This document shows positions 54,882 through 63,273 of a DNA stretch of 64,000 nucleotides, one piece after another. Each line of letters opens with the position of its first letter. Positions within the stretch are counted from its first letter, which is position 1. Origin of the DNA: CAVPWP01 sp050789285 (GTDB lineage: Bacteria > Pseudomonadota > Alphaproteobacteria > Rhodobacterales > Rhodobacteraceae); the NCBI RefSeq assembly GCF_050789285.1, contig NZ_JBOUVX010000002.1, forward strand, positions 1,116,001 to 1,180,000. The letters are read 5' to 3'. Position numbers and translations under genes: made by a program. The notes below the pieces were generated by a model that ran no database searches, was not told where the DNA came from, and saw nothing but the letters and a program-made list of their open reading frames with translations.

Positions 54882-55370
54882 GTGGCCGCGCAGGTCGAGG
54901 TGCTGGTCGAGGGCGGCGACTGGGACGCCGCCGCGCTTGAGGCGCTGGCCCTTCGCGCGGTCGCGGCGACGTTCGGGCATCTGGGCATCGGCGGCGACCT
55001 CGAAGTGGCGGTGCTCGCCTGCGACGATGCGCGCATCGCCGCGCTAAACGCCGATTTCCGCGGCAAGCCGCAGCCGACGAATGTGCTGTCCTGGCCCTCC
55101 GAGGACCGCGGCGCCGACGAAGACGGCGCCGTGCCGCGACCACCCGAGGCGGGGGAGGACACGCTTGGCGACATCGCCATCGCCCATGAAACCTGTCTGC
55201 GCGAGGCGGCCGAGGCCGCCAGGCCGTTCGAGGATCACGTGGCCCATCTGCTGGTCCATGCCACCCTTCATCTGTTGGGCTACGACCACACGCGCCCGAA
55301 AGATGCGGAATTGATGGAAGGTCTCGAGGTCGAGATACTTGCCACGCTGGGGGTCCCCGACCCATATTGA
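54882..55370 (+). CDS. ybeY: Endoribonuclease YbeY (rRNA maturation)
   Basis: YbeY is a zinc-dependent RNase involved in 16S rRNA 3' maturation and ribosome quality control. The 162-residue protein has the metal motif HATLHLLGYDH (H-x3-H-x5-H) and the substrate motif PTNVLSWP. An acidic insert (about 70-85, with EDRGADEDG) is longer than in E. coli. The start is GTG at 54882, 5 bases after phoH. Confidence 0.95.
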   Translation: MAAQVEVLVEGGDWDAAALEALALRAVAATFGHLGIGGDLEVAVLACDDARIAALNADFRGKPQPTNVLSWPSEDRGADEDGAVPRPPEAGEDTLGDIAIAHETCLREAAEAARPFEDHVAHLLVHATLHLLGYDHTRPKDAELMEGLEVEILATLGVPDPY

Positions 55371-55410
55371 GCGCGCGCCCGCCGACGGGCGCGGCATTTG
55401 GAAAGGTACG

Positions 55411-56313
55411 ATGGGCGACAGCCAGGACGGATCTACGATCGCAGCGCAGGGCGCGCTGCATAGCGGGATCGACGAAGACGAGGACGAAAACCGAACCAGG
55501 CCGGGCTTCTGGTCCCGGCTTTTCGGAACGGCGGAACCGGATACTGGGGAGGGCGCCTACAGCGCCGAGCCCGCCCAGGCGAATGGCGTGGCCCGGCTTC
55601 CGGGGCTTGGCAACCTGCGTCGCATGCGCGTCGAGGACGTGATGCTTCCGAAGGCCGAGATCGTCGCCGTGCCCGTAACCATCAAGAAGGACGACCTTGT
55701 CGAGAAGTTTCGCGAAAGCGGAATGACGCGTCTGCCTGTCTATAACGGCACGCTCGACACACCCATGGGCCTTGTCCATCTGAAGGACTTCGCGCTGAGC
55801 CACGGCTTCAACGGGTCGAGCGGGCGTTTCGCGCTGCGCTCGATGTTGCGGCCGTTGCTTTACGTGCCGCCATCGATGCCGATCGGCGTGCTTCTGCAGA
55901 AGATGCAGAACGACCGGATGCACATGGCGCTCGTGATCGACGAGTACGGTGGGGTCGACGGTCTGGTGACGATCGAGGACCTGATCGAGCAGGTCATCGG
56001 CGAAATCGAGGACGAACACGACACCGGCGAGGACCGCTTCTGGACCGAGGAGAGCCCGGGCTGCTACCTGGCCCAGGCCCGCGCGCCGCTGGACGAGTTC
56101 GAGGCCGAAGTCGGCATGAAACTGGTCGACAAGGACGACGAGGAAGAGATCGACACCCTTGGCGGCCTTGTCTTCATGCTGGCGGGTCGGGTTCCCGCGC
56201 GGGGCGAGGTGATCCACCACCCCGACGGTCCCGACTTCGAGGTCGTCGACGCCGACCCACGCAAGATCAAGCGGCTTCGCGTGCGCGTGAAGGGCAAGCA
56301 TGCCGATGCCTGA
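55411..56313 (+). CDS. corC: CorC/HlyC-type CBS domain protein
   Basis: This 300-residue protein has two CBS domains (about 70-190: MRVEDVMLPKAEIVAVP, YGGVDGLVTIEDLIEQVIGEI) and a C-terminal CorC_HlyC domain (about 205-290). It has no DUF21 membrane domain. This is the soluble CorC form, linked in enterobacteria to CorA-mediated magnesium and cobalt efflux. Residues 1-55 are acidic and poorly conserved. It overlaps lnt by 14 bases and follows ybeY, the usual order. Confidence 0.92.
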   Translation: MGDSQDGSTIAAQGALHSGIDEDEDENRTRPGFWSRLFGTAEPDTGEGAYSAEPAQANGVARLPGLGNLRRMRVEDVMLPKAEIVAVPVTIKKDDLVEKFRESGMTRLPVYNGTLDTPMGLVHLKDFALSHGFNGSSGRFALRSMLRPLLYVPPSMPIGVLLQKMQNDRMHMALVIDEYGGVDGLVTIEDLIEQVIGEIEDEHDTGEDRFWTEESPGCYLAQARAPLDEFEAEVGMKLVDKDDEEEIDTLGGLVFMLAGRVPARGEVIHHPDGPDFEVVDADPRKIKRLRVRVKGKHADA

Positions 56314-57889
56314 GGCGCCGCCGGCGCCTCTTGGGCGCCGGCGGTCCGAACGGATCGGGGCGTCGTCCGGGCGGGTCCGATTCGCGCTTGCGCTTGGCGC
56401 AGGTGGCCTGGCCGGTCTGGGACAGGTGCCCTTCTCGCTTGTGCCGGTGTCGCTGCTGGGCTTCGCGCTGGCCTGTCTTGCGCTTTTGTCCGCGCCGTCT
56501 CTGGGCGCGGCGGCGGTCGCCGGCTGGGCGGTCGGGGCGGGGTATTTCGCGATCACGCTGTTCTGGATCGTCGAGCCCTTCTTCGTGGATGCCGCCCGCC
56601 ATGCCTGGATGGCGCCCTTCGCGCTTGTGTTTCTTGCCGGCGGACTTGCGCTGTTCTGGGGCGCCGCCTTCGCCGCGGCGCGTCTTCTCGCGCCCGGGGA
56701 CGAGCGGCGTCAGGCGCTGGCCTTCGCGGTGACGCTGACGCTTGCGGAACTGGCGCGATCCTATGTCCTGACCGGCTTTCCCTGGGCGCTGCCCGGCTAT
56801 GTCTGGACGGAAACGACCCCGCGCGGCTGGGCCGCCGTCGTCGGGCCCCATGGCCTGAGCTTTCTGACGCTGGGGCTGGCGGCGCTTGTCGCCCTTGTCC
56901 TTGCCGCGCCGCCCCGGCCGATGGCGTGGCGGCGGCTTGCGGCGGCGGCGGTGGGCTTTGCCCTATTCCTGGGTGCGGGCCCGCTGTTCCTGCCGGCCCC
57001 GGGGCCGGGCGGCGACGGGCGGCCGATCGTTCGTCTGGTGCAGCCCAACGCCCCCCAGCACGAGAAGTGGGACCCCGACAAGGCGGTGGGCTTCGTGCGC
57101 CGTCAGATCGATTTCACCGGCGCGCCCGCCGCGCCGGGTCAGGCGCGCCCCGACCTGATCGTCTGGCCCGAGACCGCGATCCCCTATCTGCTGGAACAGG
57201 CGGACCCGGTCCTGCGGGACATCGCCGCCGCGGCCGGGGATGCGCCGGTCGTGATCGGCGTGCAACGGCGCGCGGCGGAGCTGGCCTACAACGCGCTGGC
57301 CGTCATCGGCGCCGGCGGCGCGATTTCTGCGATCTACGACAAGCATCACCTTGTTCCGTTCGGGGAATACATCCCCCTCGGCCAGCTTTCGACGCTTGTC
57401 GGGATGCGCAGCTACGCCGCGCGCGACGGCTATGGCTACAGCCCGGGGCCGGGACCGCAGCTTCTGGACCTGGGACGGCTTGGCGTGGCGCTGCCACTGA
57501 TCTGCTATGAAGCGATCTTCCCGCAGGATCTGGCCGGCGCGCCGGGGCGGGCGGATTTCCTGCTTCAGATCACCAACGACGCCTGGTTCGGCGAGTTCTC
57601 GGGGCCCTACCAGCATCTGGCCCAGGCGCGCATGCGCGCGGTCGAGCAGAACCTTCCCATGGTGCGGGTCGCCAACACCGGCGTCTCGGCGATGATCGAT
57701 CCCGCGGGCCGGGTCCTGGCAGAGATCCCGCTGGGTCAGGCCGGCTGGATCGACGTGGCGCTGCCCGCGGGCGGGGCGCCCACGATCTACGTGCGCACCG
57801 GCGACTGGGCCGCGCTAGCGGGTCTTCTGGGGCTGCTTGCCCTGCTGGCCGCGACACGCGGGATGGCCCGGGCGCGAAATCGTCATTGA
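56300..57889 (+). CDS. lnt: Apolipoprotein N-acyltransferase Lnt
   Basis: Lnt adds the third acyl chain to the N-terminal Cys of lipoproteins, acting after Lgt. The 529-residue inner-membrane protein has six or seven N-terminal helices (about 25-220) and a periplasmic nitrilase-type domain with the triad Glu (VWPETAIPY), Lys (YDKHHLVPFGEYIP) and Cys (PLICYEAIF). A last helix lies near 505-522. Its start overlaps corC. A second ATG two codons downstream is an alternative. The metK promoter begins within its last codons. Confidence 0.95.
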   Translation: MPMPEAPPAPLGRRRSERIGASSGRVRFALALGAGGLAGLGQVPFSLVPVSLLGFALACLALLSAPSLGAAAVAGWAVGAGYFAITLFWIVEPFFVDAARHAWMAPFALVFLAGGLALFWGAAFAAARLLAPGDERRQALAFAVTLTLAELARSYVLTGFPWALPGYVWTETTPRGWAAVVGPHGLSFLTLGLAALVALVLAAPPRPMAWRRLAAAAVGFALFLGAGPLFLPAPGPGGDGRPIVRLVQPNAPQHEKWDPDKAVGFVRRQIDFTGAPAAPGQARPDLIVWPETAIPYLLEQADPVLRDIAAAAGDAPVVIGVQRRAAELAYNALAVIGAGGAISAIYDKHHLVPFGEYIPLGQLSTLVGMRSYAARDGYGYSPGPGPQLLDLGRLGVALPLICYEAIFPQDLAGAPGRADFLLQITNDAWFGEFSGPYQHLAQARMRAVEQNLPMVRVANTGVSAMIDPAGRVLAEIPLGQAGWIDVALPAGGAPTIYVRTGDWAALAGLLGLLALLAATRGMARARNRH

Positions 57890-57914
57890 AACTGGCGCCA
57901 AGCTTTCGTATCGC
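57886..57914 (+). promoter_or_regulatory. Probable sigma-70 promoter of metK
   Basis: TTGAAA and TATCGC are separated by exactly 17 bases. The predicted start (about 57920) falls just before the first stem of the riboswitch, which is what a dedicated riboswitch promoter should do. Confidence 0.55.
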
Positions 57915-57925
57915 TGCGCACCGAA

Positions 57926-57971
57926 CCGTCACAACGGCTTCCTGGCGTGACGGGGATACCCCAACGGAGCA
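57926..57971 (+). promoter_or_regulatory. SAM/SAH-type riboswitch upstream of metK
   Basis: The 7-bp stem CCGTCAC with GTGACGG (57926-57932 and 57947-57953) encloses the 14-base loop AACGGCTTCCTGGC. This loop matches the conserved loop of the SAM/SAH riboswitch known in front of metK in Rhodobacterales. Downstream GGAGCA (57966-57971) can pair with the loop to make the pseudoknot, and GGAG is the metK ribosome site, 8 bases before the ATG. Ligand binding would therefore hide the site and lower MetK synthesis. A small GGGG-ATA-CCCC hairpin (57952-57962) lies between the two parts. Confidence 0.85.
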
Positions 57972-57977
57972 CTTCCC

Positions 57978-59159
57978 ATGACCCGAAACGATTATCTCTT
58001 CACCTCGGAAAGCGTTTCCGAGGGGCACCCCGACAAGGTCTGCGACCAGATCTCGGACGCGATCCTCGACATGATCCTCGCGCGCGAACCCGAGGCCCGC
58101 GTCGCGGTCGAGACCGGCGCCACGACCAACAAGGTCGTGCTGATGGGCGAGGTGAAGATCTCCGAGGAGAACGCCGTCAATCACGAAGAGATGGTCGAGG
58201 CCGCGCGCGAGACGATCCGCCGGATCGGCTACATGCAGAAGGGCTTTCACTTCAAGACCTGCGACATCGACTGTTATGTCCACGAGCAGAGCCACGACAT
58301 CGCGCAGGGCGTCGATGCGGCGCTCGACAAGGACAAGGACGAGGGCGCGGGCGACCAGGGCATCATGTTCGGCTATGCCGTCGACGAGACGCCGGAACTG
58401 ATGCCCGCGCCGATCCTTTACGCCCACAAGGTGCTTCACCGCCTGGCGCAGGCGCGCCATTCCGGTGCCGCGCCCGAACTTGGCCCTGACGCCAAGTCGC
58501 AGATCACCGTGGAATACCGCGACGGCAAGCCCGTGCGCGCGCACACGATCGTTCTGTCGACCCAGCATCTGGACGGCGACATGACCTCGGCCGACGTGCG
58601 CGACGTGGTCGAGCCGTATATCCGCGAAACGCTGCCCGAGGGCTGGGTCGACGCGCAAACGGTCTGGCACGTGAACCCGACCGGGCGCTTCGTGATCGGC
58701 GGGCCCGACGGCGACGCTGGCCTGACCGGGCGCAAGATCATCGTCGACACCTACGGCGGCGCCGCGCCCCATGGCGGCGGCGCGTTTTCCGGGAAGGACC
58801 CGACCAAGGTCGACCGCTCGGCGGCCTATGCCGCGCGGCATCTGGCGAAGAATGTCGTCGCGGCCGGTCTGGCGCGGCGCTGCACGATCCAGCTGGCCTA
58901 TGCCATCGGTGTCTCCGAGCCGCTGTCGATCTATGTCGATACCCACGGCACCGGCGAGGCCGATCCCGCGCGGATCGAGGCCGCGATCCGCGAGAGCGTC
59001 GATCTGACGCCGCGCGGCATCCGCACGCGGCTGGGCCTCAACCGGCCGATCTATCAACGGACGGCTGCCTATGGCCATTTCGGGCGCGATCCCGAAACCG
59101 ACGGCGGCTTCAGCTGGGAGCGCACGGACCTTGCCGCGGCGCTGAAGGCGCTGGTCTGA
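57978..59159 (+). CDS. metK: S-adenosylmethionine synthetase MetK
   Basis: MetK makes S-adenosylmethionine from methionine and ATP. The 393-residue protein has the motifs GHPDKVCDQISDAI (about 14-27), GAGDQGIMFGYA and GGGAFSGKDPTKVDRS. Length is normal for the alphaproteobacterial form. It is controlled in cis by a SAM/SAH riboswitch that overlaps its ribosome site, giving feedback by its product. It lies downstream of lnt with its own promoter. SAM serves PrmA, TrmB, MiaB and the other methyltransferases in this window. Confidence 0.97.
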   Translation: MTRNDYLFTSESVSEGHPDKVCDQISDAILDMILAREPEARVAVETGATTNKVVLMGEVKISEENAVNHEEMVEAARETIRRIGYMQKGFHFKTCDIDCYVHEQSHDIAQGVDAALDKDKDEGAGDQGIMFGYAVDETPELMPAPILYAHKVLHRLAQARHSGAAPELGPDAKSQITVEYRDGKPVRAHTIVLSTQHLDGDMTSADVRDVVEPYIRETLPEGWVDAQTVWHVNPTGRFVIGGPDGDAGLTGRKIIVDTYGGAAPHGGGAFSGKDPTKVDRSAAYAARHLAKNVVAAGLARRCTIQLAYAIGVSEPLSIYVDTHGTGEADPARIEAAIRESVDLTPRGIRTRLGLNRPIYQRTAAYGHFGRDPETDGGFSWERTDLAAALKALV

Positions 59160-59184
59160 GGTCAGGGGCAGCCCCGACGGGGCA

Positions 59185-59247
59185 GGGGGCTCTGCCCCCG
59201 CCCCCGCCTTGGCGGGGGCTCCCCCGGGATACTTGACCCAAGAAGAA
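59185..59247 (+). repeat. Copy of dispersed AAGAAGAA intergenic repeat (copy D)
   Basis: A GGGGGC-TCT-GCCCCC hairpin and a CCCCCGCC-TT-GGCGGGGG hairpin are followed by CCCCCGGGATACTTGAC and CCAAGAAGAA. It lies between metK and trmB and may serve as a terminator. Confidence 0.65.
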
Positions 59248-59297
59248 CGCCAGGTGGGGGTTGACGGCAGCCGCCGCCCCGGCAAGACAGCCCGGCC

Positions 59298-60032
59298 ATG
59301 ACGACAAGAGATCCCCAAAGCCGTCCCGATGGTCACCCGAGCGGCGCGCCGTGGCGCAATTTCTATGGACGCCGGCACGGCAAGACCCTGCGCGACCGGC
59401 ACAAGGCGTTCCTCGAGACGGATCTGGAAAGACTGTCGCCCGGACCCGTCGCATGGGAGGACAACCCCGGCCGTGCGCCGCTTGACCTTGCCTCGCTGTT
59501 CGGCGGGCGCGAGGTCTGGCTCGAGATCGGCTTCGGCGGGGGCGAGCACATGGTGCATCAGGCCGCGTCGCATCCCGAGGTGGGCCTGATCGGGGCCGAG
59601 CCCTTCATCAACGCGGTGGCGATGCTTCTGGGGCGGATCCGCGAGGCGGGCGTCGAGACCATCCGCATCCATCCCGGCGACGTGCGGGATCTTTTCGACG
59701 TTCTGCCCGAAGGATCGGTGGCGAAGGCCTTCCTGCTCTACCCCGATCCCTGGCCCAAGGCCCGCCATCACCGCCGCCGGTTCGTGACGCCAGAACATCT
59801 TGTGCCGCTGGCCCGCGTGCTGAGGCCGGGGGCCGAGTTCCGCGTCGCCACCGACATCCCCGACTATGTGCGACAGACCCTTGAAGAGGTGCCGCGCCAC
59901 GGTTTCGAGTGGCTGGCCGAGGGGCCCGAGGACTGGCGGCGGCCCTGGCCGGACTGGATCCCGACGCGATACGAGGAAAAGGCGCTGCGCGAGGGACGGG
60001 TGCCGCATTACCTGACCTTCCGGCGGCGCTGA
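59298..60032 (+). CDS. trmB: tRNA (guanine-N7-)-methyltransferase TrmB
   Basis: TrmB methylates G46 of tRNA. The 244-residue protein has the SAM motif LEIGFGGGEHMV (about 73-84), the acid loop IGAEPFINAV and the family signature LYPDPWPKARHHRRRF. It ends with YEEKALREGRVPHYL. It follows metK after a repeat element. The first ATG gives the expected family length. Confidence 0.95.
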   Translation: MTTRDPQSRPDGHPSGAPWRNFYGRRHGKTLRDRHKAFLETDLERLSPGPVAWEDNPGRAPLDLASLFGGREVWLEIGFGGGEHMVHQAASHPEVGLIGAEPFINAVAMLLGRIREAGVETIRIHPGDVRDLFDVLPEGSVAKAFLLYPDPWPKARHHRRRFVTPEHLVPLARVLRPGAEFRVATDIPDYVRQTLEEVPRHGFEWLAEGPEDWRRPWPDWIPTRYEEKALREGRVPHYLTFRRR

Positions 60033-60101
60033 GGGCGGCGCGTGCGGCGGGGCTGTGTTAGGCTGCCGGGGTGATCCCGTCCCCAGGCCCGAGCGACCCC
60101 G

Positions 60102-61160
60102 ATGCAAGAGACCGAAATCGTCAACTGCCACGTCCATACCTTCACCACCGCCCACACGCCGCGCTGCTTTCCATCGGTCCTCGTGGTCGTGGTGCGGGCG
60201 TTCCCGGGGCTGATCACGCTTCTGCGCTGGGGCGCCGAGGCGCTGGGGCGCGAGCGGTCGGCCGACTACCTGCGCCGGATCGAGCTGTTTCACCGCACCG
60301 GCAAGCGGCGGTCGCAGCGGGCGGTCTTTCGCGAGGTGCTGCATCACTATCCGCGCACGACGCGCTTCGTGGTGTTGCCGCTTGACATGAGCGAGGCCGG
60401 TCACGGGCCGGTGGCGCGCGACATCGTGGCCCAGCATGATGAACTGGCCAGCCTCGCCGCCGATCCTGACTATGGCGCGCAGGTCATCCCCTTCGCAGGC
60501 GTCGATCCCCGGCGCGCGGGGGTGATGGATGAACTGCGCCGCTGCGTCGACGACCTGGGCTTTCGCGGCGTGAAGATCTATCCGCGCATGGGCTTTCGGC
60601 CTGACCACCCGGTCCTGATGGACGAAGTCTATCCCTTCTGTCTCGACAGGAACCTGCCGGTGATGTCGCATTGTTCGCGCGGCGGGGTCTGGCGCAAGGG
60701 CTGGCTGCCGTCGCAGCAGGATGCCGTGACCGCCCCGCAGGCGCACGAGCCGGTGCTGCGGGCCTTTCCCGACCTGCGCCTGTGCCTTGCGCATTTCGGC
60801 GGCGATCGCGACTGGCGCGCGCATCTGCGCGACGGCGTCGACCCCGATGACCCCGACGCGCGCGAGCGCAACTGGTCGGCCAAGATCGCCCGGCTTCTGA
60901 AGGACCGGACCTATTCGAACCTTTACACCGACATCAGCTATACGATCTTCCGCTTTGCCGATCACATGCCGCTTCTGCGGCTTCATCTTGCGCATCCCCA
61001 CATTCGCGAGCGGGTGTTGTTCGGATCGGATTTCTACATGACCCGGCAGGAGGAACTGTCCGAGAAGGCCGTCTCGATCCGACTGCGCGATGCATTGGGC
61101 GAGGATCTGTTTCATCAGATCGCCCATGTGAACCCGCGCCGCTGGCTGGGCGAGGCGTGA
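60102..61160 (+). CDS. Amidohydrolase family protein (metal-dependent, TIM-barrel)
   Basis: This 352-residue protein fits the amidohydrolase_2 type. It opens with the metal motif NCHVHTF (about 8-14). The barrel has FRGVKIYPRMGF, VMSHCSRGG (His near 190), LRLCLAHFGG (His) and VLFGSDFY (Asp). It has no signal peptide or membrane segment. This class includes decarboxylases and lactonases; I cannot name a substrate. It stands between trmB and aroA with about 70 bases on either side. Confidence 0.83.
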   Translation: MQETEIVNCHVHTFTTAHTPRCFPSVLVVVVRAFPGLITLLRWGAEALGRERSADYLRRIELFHRTGKRRSQRAVFREVLHHYPRTTRFVVLPLDMSEAGHGPVARDIVAQHDELASLAADPDYGAQVIPFAGVDPRRAGVMDELRRCVDDLGFRGVKIYPRMGFRPDHPVLMDEVYPFCLDRNLPVMSHCSRGGVWRKGWLPSQQDAVTAPQAHEPVLRAFPDLRLCLAHFGGDRDWRAHLRDGVDPDDPDARERNWSAKIARLLKDRTYSNLYTDISYTIFRFADHMPLLRLHLAHPHIRERVLFGSDFYMTRQEELSEKAVSIRLRDALGEDLFHQIAHVNPRRWLGEA

Positions 61161-61229
61161 GGGCGCTGGACCCCCGTGCGGCAATTCGCTAAGCGCGCAG
61201 GCACGACAGATCCAGAAGAAAGTGCTTCC

Positions 61230-62582
61230 ATGTCCGCCCACGGCGCGCCCATCCCGATGACCTCGCATCCCGCCGGCCCTCTGCGGGGCGAGGCGCGCGT
61301 GCCGGGCGACAAGTCGATCAGCCACCGCTCGCTCATCCTTGGGGCGCTTTGCGTGGGCGAGACGCGGATCACCGGCCTGCTCGAGGGCGAAGACGTGCTT
61401 GATACTGCCAAGGCGATGCGCGCCTTCGGGGCCGAGGTGACGCAGCACGGCCCCGGCACCTGGAGCGTGCATGGCGTGGGTGTCGGCGGTTTTGCGGAAC
61501 CCGCGGACGTGATCGACTGCGGCAACTCGGGGACGGGCGTGCGCCTGATCATGGGGGCGATGGCGACCTCGCCCATCGCGGCGACGTTCACGGGCGACGC
61601 GTCGCTCCGGTCGCGGCCGATGGGGCGGGTGACGGACCCGATGCGGCTGTTCGGCGCGATGTCCTACGGCCGCGCCGGCGGACGGTTGCCGCTGACGCTG
61701 GTCGGGGCGGCCGACCCGGTACCGGTGGATTATGCTCTGCCTATGCCCTCGGCGCAGGTGAAGTCGGCAGTGCTTCTGGCCGGCCTCAACGCCCCGGGCC
61801 AGACCGTCGTGCGCGAGGCCGAGGCGACGCGCGACCATACCGAGCGGATGCTGGCGGGGTTCGGCGCCGAGGTGTCGGTCACGGTCGAGGACGGCCAAAG
61901 GGTGATCCGCCTGGCCGGTCGACCCGAACTGCGACCCCAGACCATCACGGTGCCCCGCGATCCCTCGTCGGCCGCCTTCCCGGTCTGCGCGGCGCTGATC
62001 ACCGAGGGTTCGGACGTGCTGGTGCCGGGCATCGGGCTGAACCCGACGCGGGCAGGGCTTTACGCCACGCTACGCGAGATGGGCGCGGATCTGACCTATG
62101 AGAACCCGCGCGAGGAAGGTGGCGAACCCGTGGCCGACCTGCGCGCCCGCTTCTCGCCCAACATGCGCGGAATCGAGGTGCCGGCCGAGCGCGCGGCCAG
62201 CATGATCGACGAATACCCGATCCTGTCGGTCGTCGCGGCCTTTGCCGAAGGGGCGACGGTGATGCGCGGCGTGGGCGAGCTGCGCGTCAAGGAAAGCGAC
62301 CGGATCGACGCGATGGCCCGGGGACTCGAAGCCAACGGTGTGCGCATCGAGGAAGACCGCGAGACGCTGATCGTCCACGGGATGGGGCCGAAGGGCGTGC
62401 CGGGCGGCGGCACGGCGGCGGCGCGGCTGGATCACCGGATCGCGATGTCCTTCCTTTGCCTTGGCATGGGCGCGCGCCATGCCGTCGGGGTCGACGACGC
62501 AAGCCCCATCGCCACGAGCTTTCCGATCTTCGAGGATCTGATGACGGGCCTTGGCGCCAGTCTTGAAAGGGCAAGGGGATGA
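61230..62582 (+). CDS. aroA: 3-phosphoshikimate 1-carboxyvinyltransferase (EPSP synthase)
   Basis: AroA makes EPSP from shikimate-3-phosphate and PEP in the aromatic pathway. The 450-residue protein has the motifs PGDKSISHRSLILGA (about 28-42), DCGNSGTGVRLIMG and LDHRIAMSFLCLG. The substitutions GDASLRSRPMGR and the LIMGAMA region place it with class II-like enzymes, some of which tolerate glyphosate. ATG 61230 gives a typical length. Its stop overlaps the start of a 25-codon ORF, which in turn overlaps cmk. Confidence 0.95.
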   Translation: MSAHGAPIPMTSHPAGPLRGEARVPGDKSISHRSLILGALCVGETRITGLLEGEDVLDTAKAMRAFGAEVTQHGPGTWSVHGVGVGGFAEPADVIDCGNSGTGVRLIMGAMATSPIAATFTGDASLRSRPMGRVTDPMRLFGAMSYGRAGGRLPLTLVGAADPVPVDYALPMPSAQVKSAVLLAGLNAPGQTVVREAEATRDHTERMLAGFGAEVSVTVEDGQRVIRLAGRPELRPQTITVPRDPSSAAFPVCAALITEGSDVLVPGIGLNPTRAGLYATLREMGADLTYENPREEGGEPVADLRARFSPNMRGIEVPAERAASMIDEYPILSVVAAFAEGATVMRGVGELRVKESDRIDAMARGLEANGVRIEEDRETLIVHGMGPKGVPGGGTAAARLDHRIAMSFLCLGMGARHAVGVDDASPIATSFPIFEDLMTGLGASLERARG

Positions 62583-62656
62583 GCGCGGTCCGCGTCCGTC
62601 ACGCCGCGCTGCGCCGGCCTCGCGCCTTCGCGGCGGTGCAGGCGGTTCGCGGATGA
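62579..62656 (+). CDS. 25-codon ORF bridging aroA and cmk
   Basis: This tiny frame runs ATG to TGA. Its ATG overlaps the aroA stop and its TGA overlaps the cmk ATG, both by 4 bases (ATGA). The product would be Arg/Ala-rich with no recognisable motif (begins MSAVRVRHAALRRPR). It fills the whole gap of 70 bases between the two genes. It may serve translational coupling more than a peptide function, or the double overlap may be chance in high-GC DNA. Confidence 0.35.
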   Translation: MSAVRVRHAALRRPRAFAAVQAVRG

Positions 62657-63273
62657 GCGGGACCGCCCCCTTCACCGTCGCCATCGACGGTCCGGCGGCC
62701 AGCGGCAAGGGCACGATTTCGCGCCGGGTCGCGGCGCATTTCGGCTTTGCCCATCTCGACACCGGGCTGCTCTACCGCGCGGTCGGACGCAAGGTGCTTG
62801 AGGGGACCGAACCGGTGGATGCCGCGCGCGGTCTGCGTGCCGAGGATCTTGAGGCCCCCGGCCTGCGCAGCGCCGAGGTGGGGCAGGCGGCCTCGAAGGT
62901 CGCCGCGATCCCCGAAGTGCGCGGGGCGCTGACGGATTTCCAGGTGGCGTTCGCCCGGCGCGCGGGCGGTGCGGTTCTTGACGGGCGCGACATCGGCACG
63001 GTGATCTGCCCCGAGGCCGAGGTGAAGCTCTTCGTCACTGCCTCGGACGAAGTGCGCGCCCATCGCCGCTTCCTTGAACTGAAGGACGGCGGGGCGGACG
63101 TGACCGAGACGGGCGTCCTCGATGATCTGCGTGCCCGCGACGCCCGCGACAGTGCCCGCGCGACGGCGCCACTGCGCCCTGCCGAGGACGCGGTCACCCT
63201 GGACACCACGGGCATGAGCATCGACGAGGCCGTCGCTGCCGCCATCGCCCTGGTCGAGGCCGCGCGCCTCTAG
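62653..63273 (+). CDS. cmk: Cytidylate kinase
   Basis: Cmk phosphorylates CMP and dCMP. The 206-residue protein has the P-loop DGPAASGKGTISR (about 9-21), the HLDTGLLYRAVG stretch and DGRDIGTVI with its catalytic Asp. The ATG at 62653 is taken because the frame upstream does not match the family. The order aroA-cmk is common in alphaproteobacteria, where rpsA usually follows; here the next gene is convergent. Confidence 0.95.
   Translation: MSGTAPFTVAIDGPAASGKGTISRRVAAHFGFAHLDTGLLYRAVGRKVLEGTEPVDAARGLRAEDLEAPGLRSAEVGQAASKVAAIPEVRGALTDFQVAFARRAGGAVLDGRDIGTVICPEAEVKLFVTASDEVRAHRRFLELKDGGADVTETGVLDDLRARDARDSARATAPLRPAEDAVTLDTTGMSIDEAVAAAIALVEAARL

Noticed and set aside
57570..61898. A 1442-codon leftward open frame across metK, trmB and the amidohydrolase
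   Set aside because: It is low-complexity antisense of recognised genes on the plus strand, an effect of GC-rich third positions.
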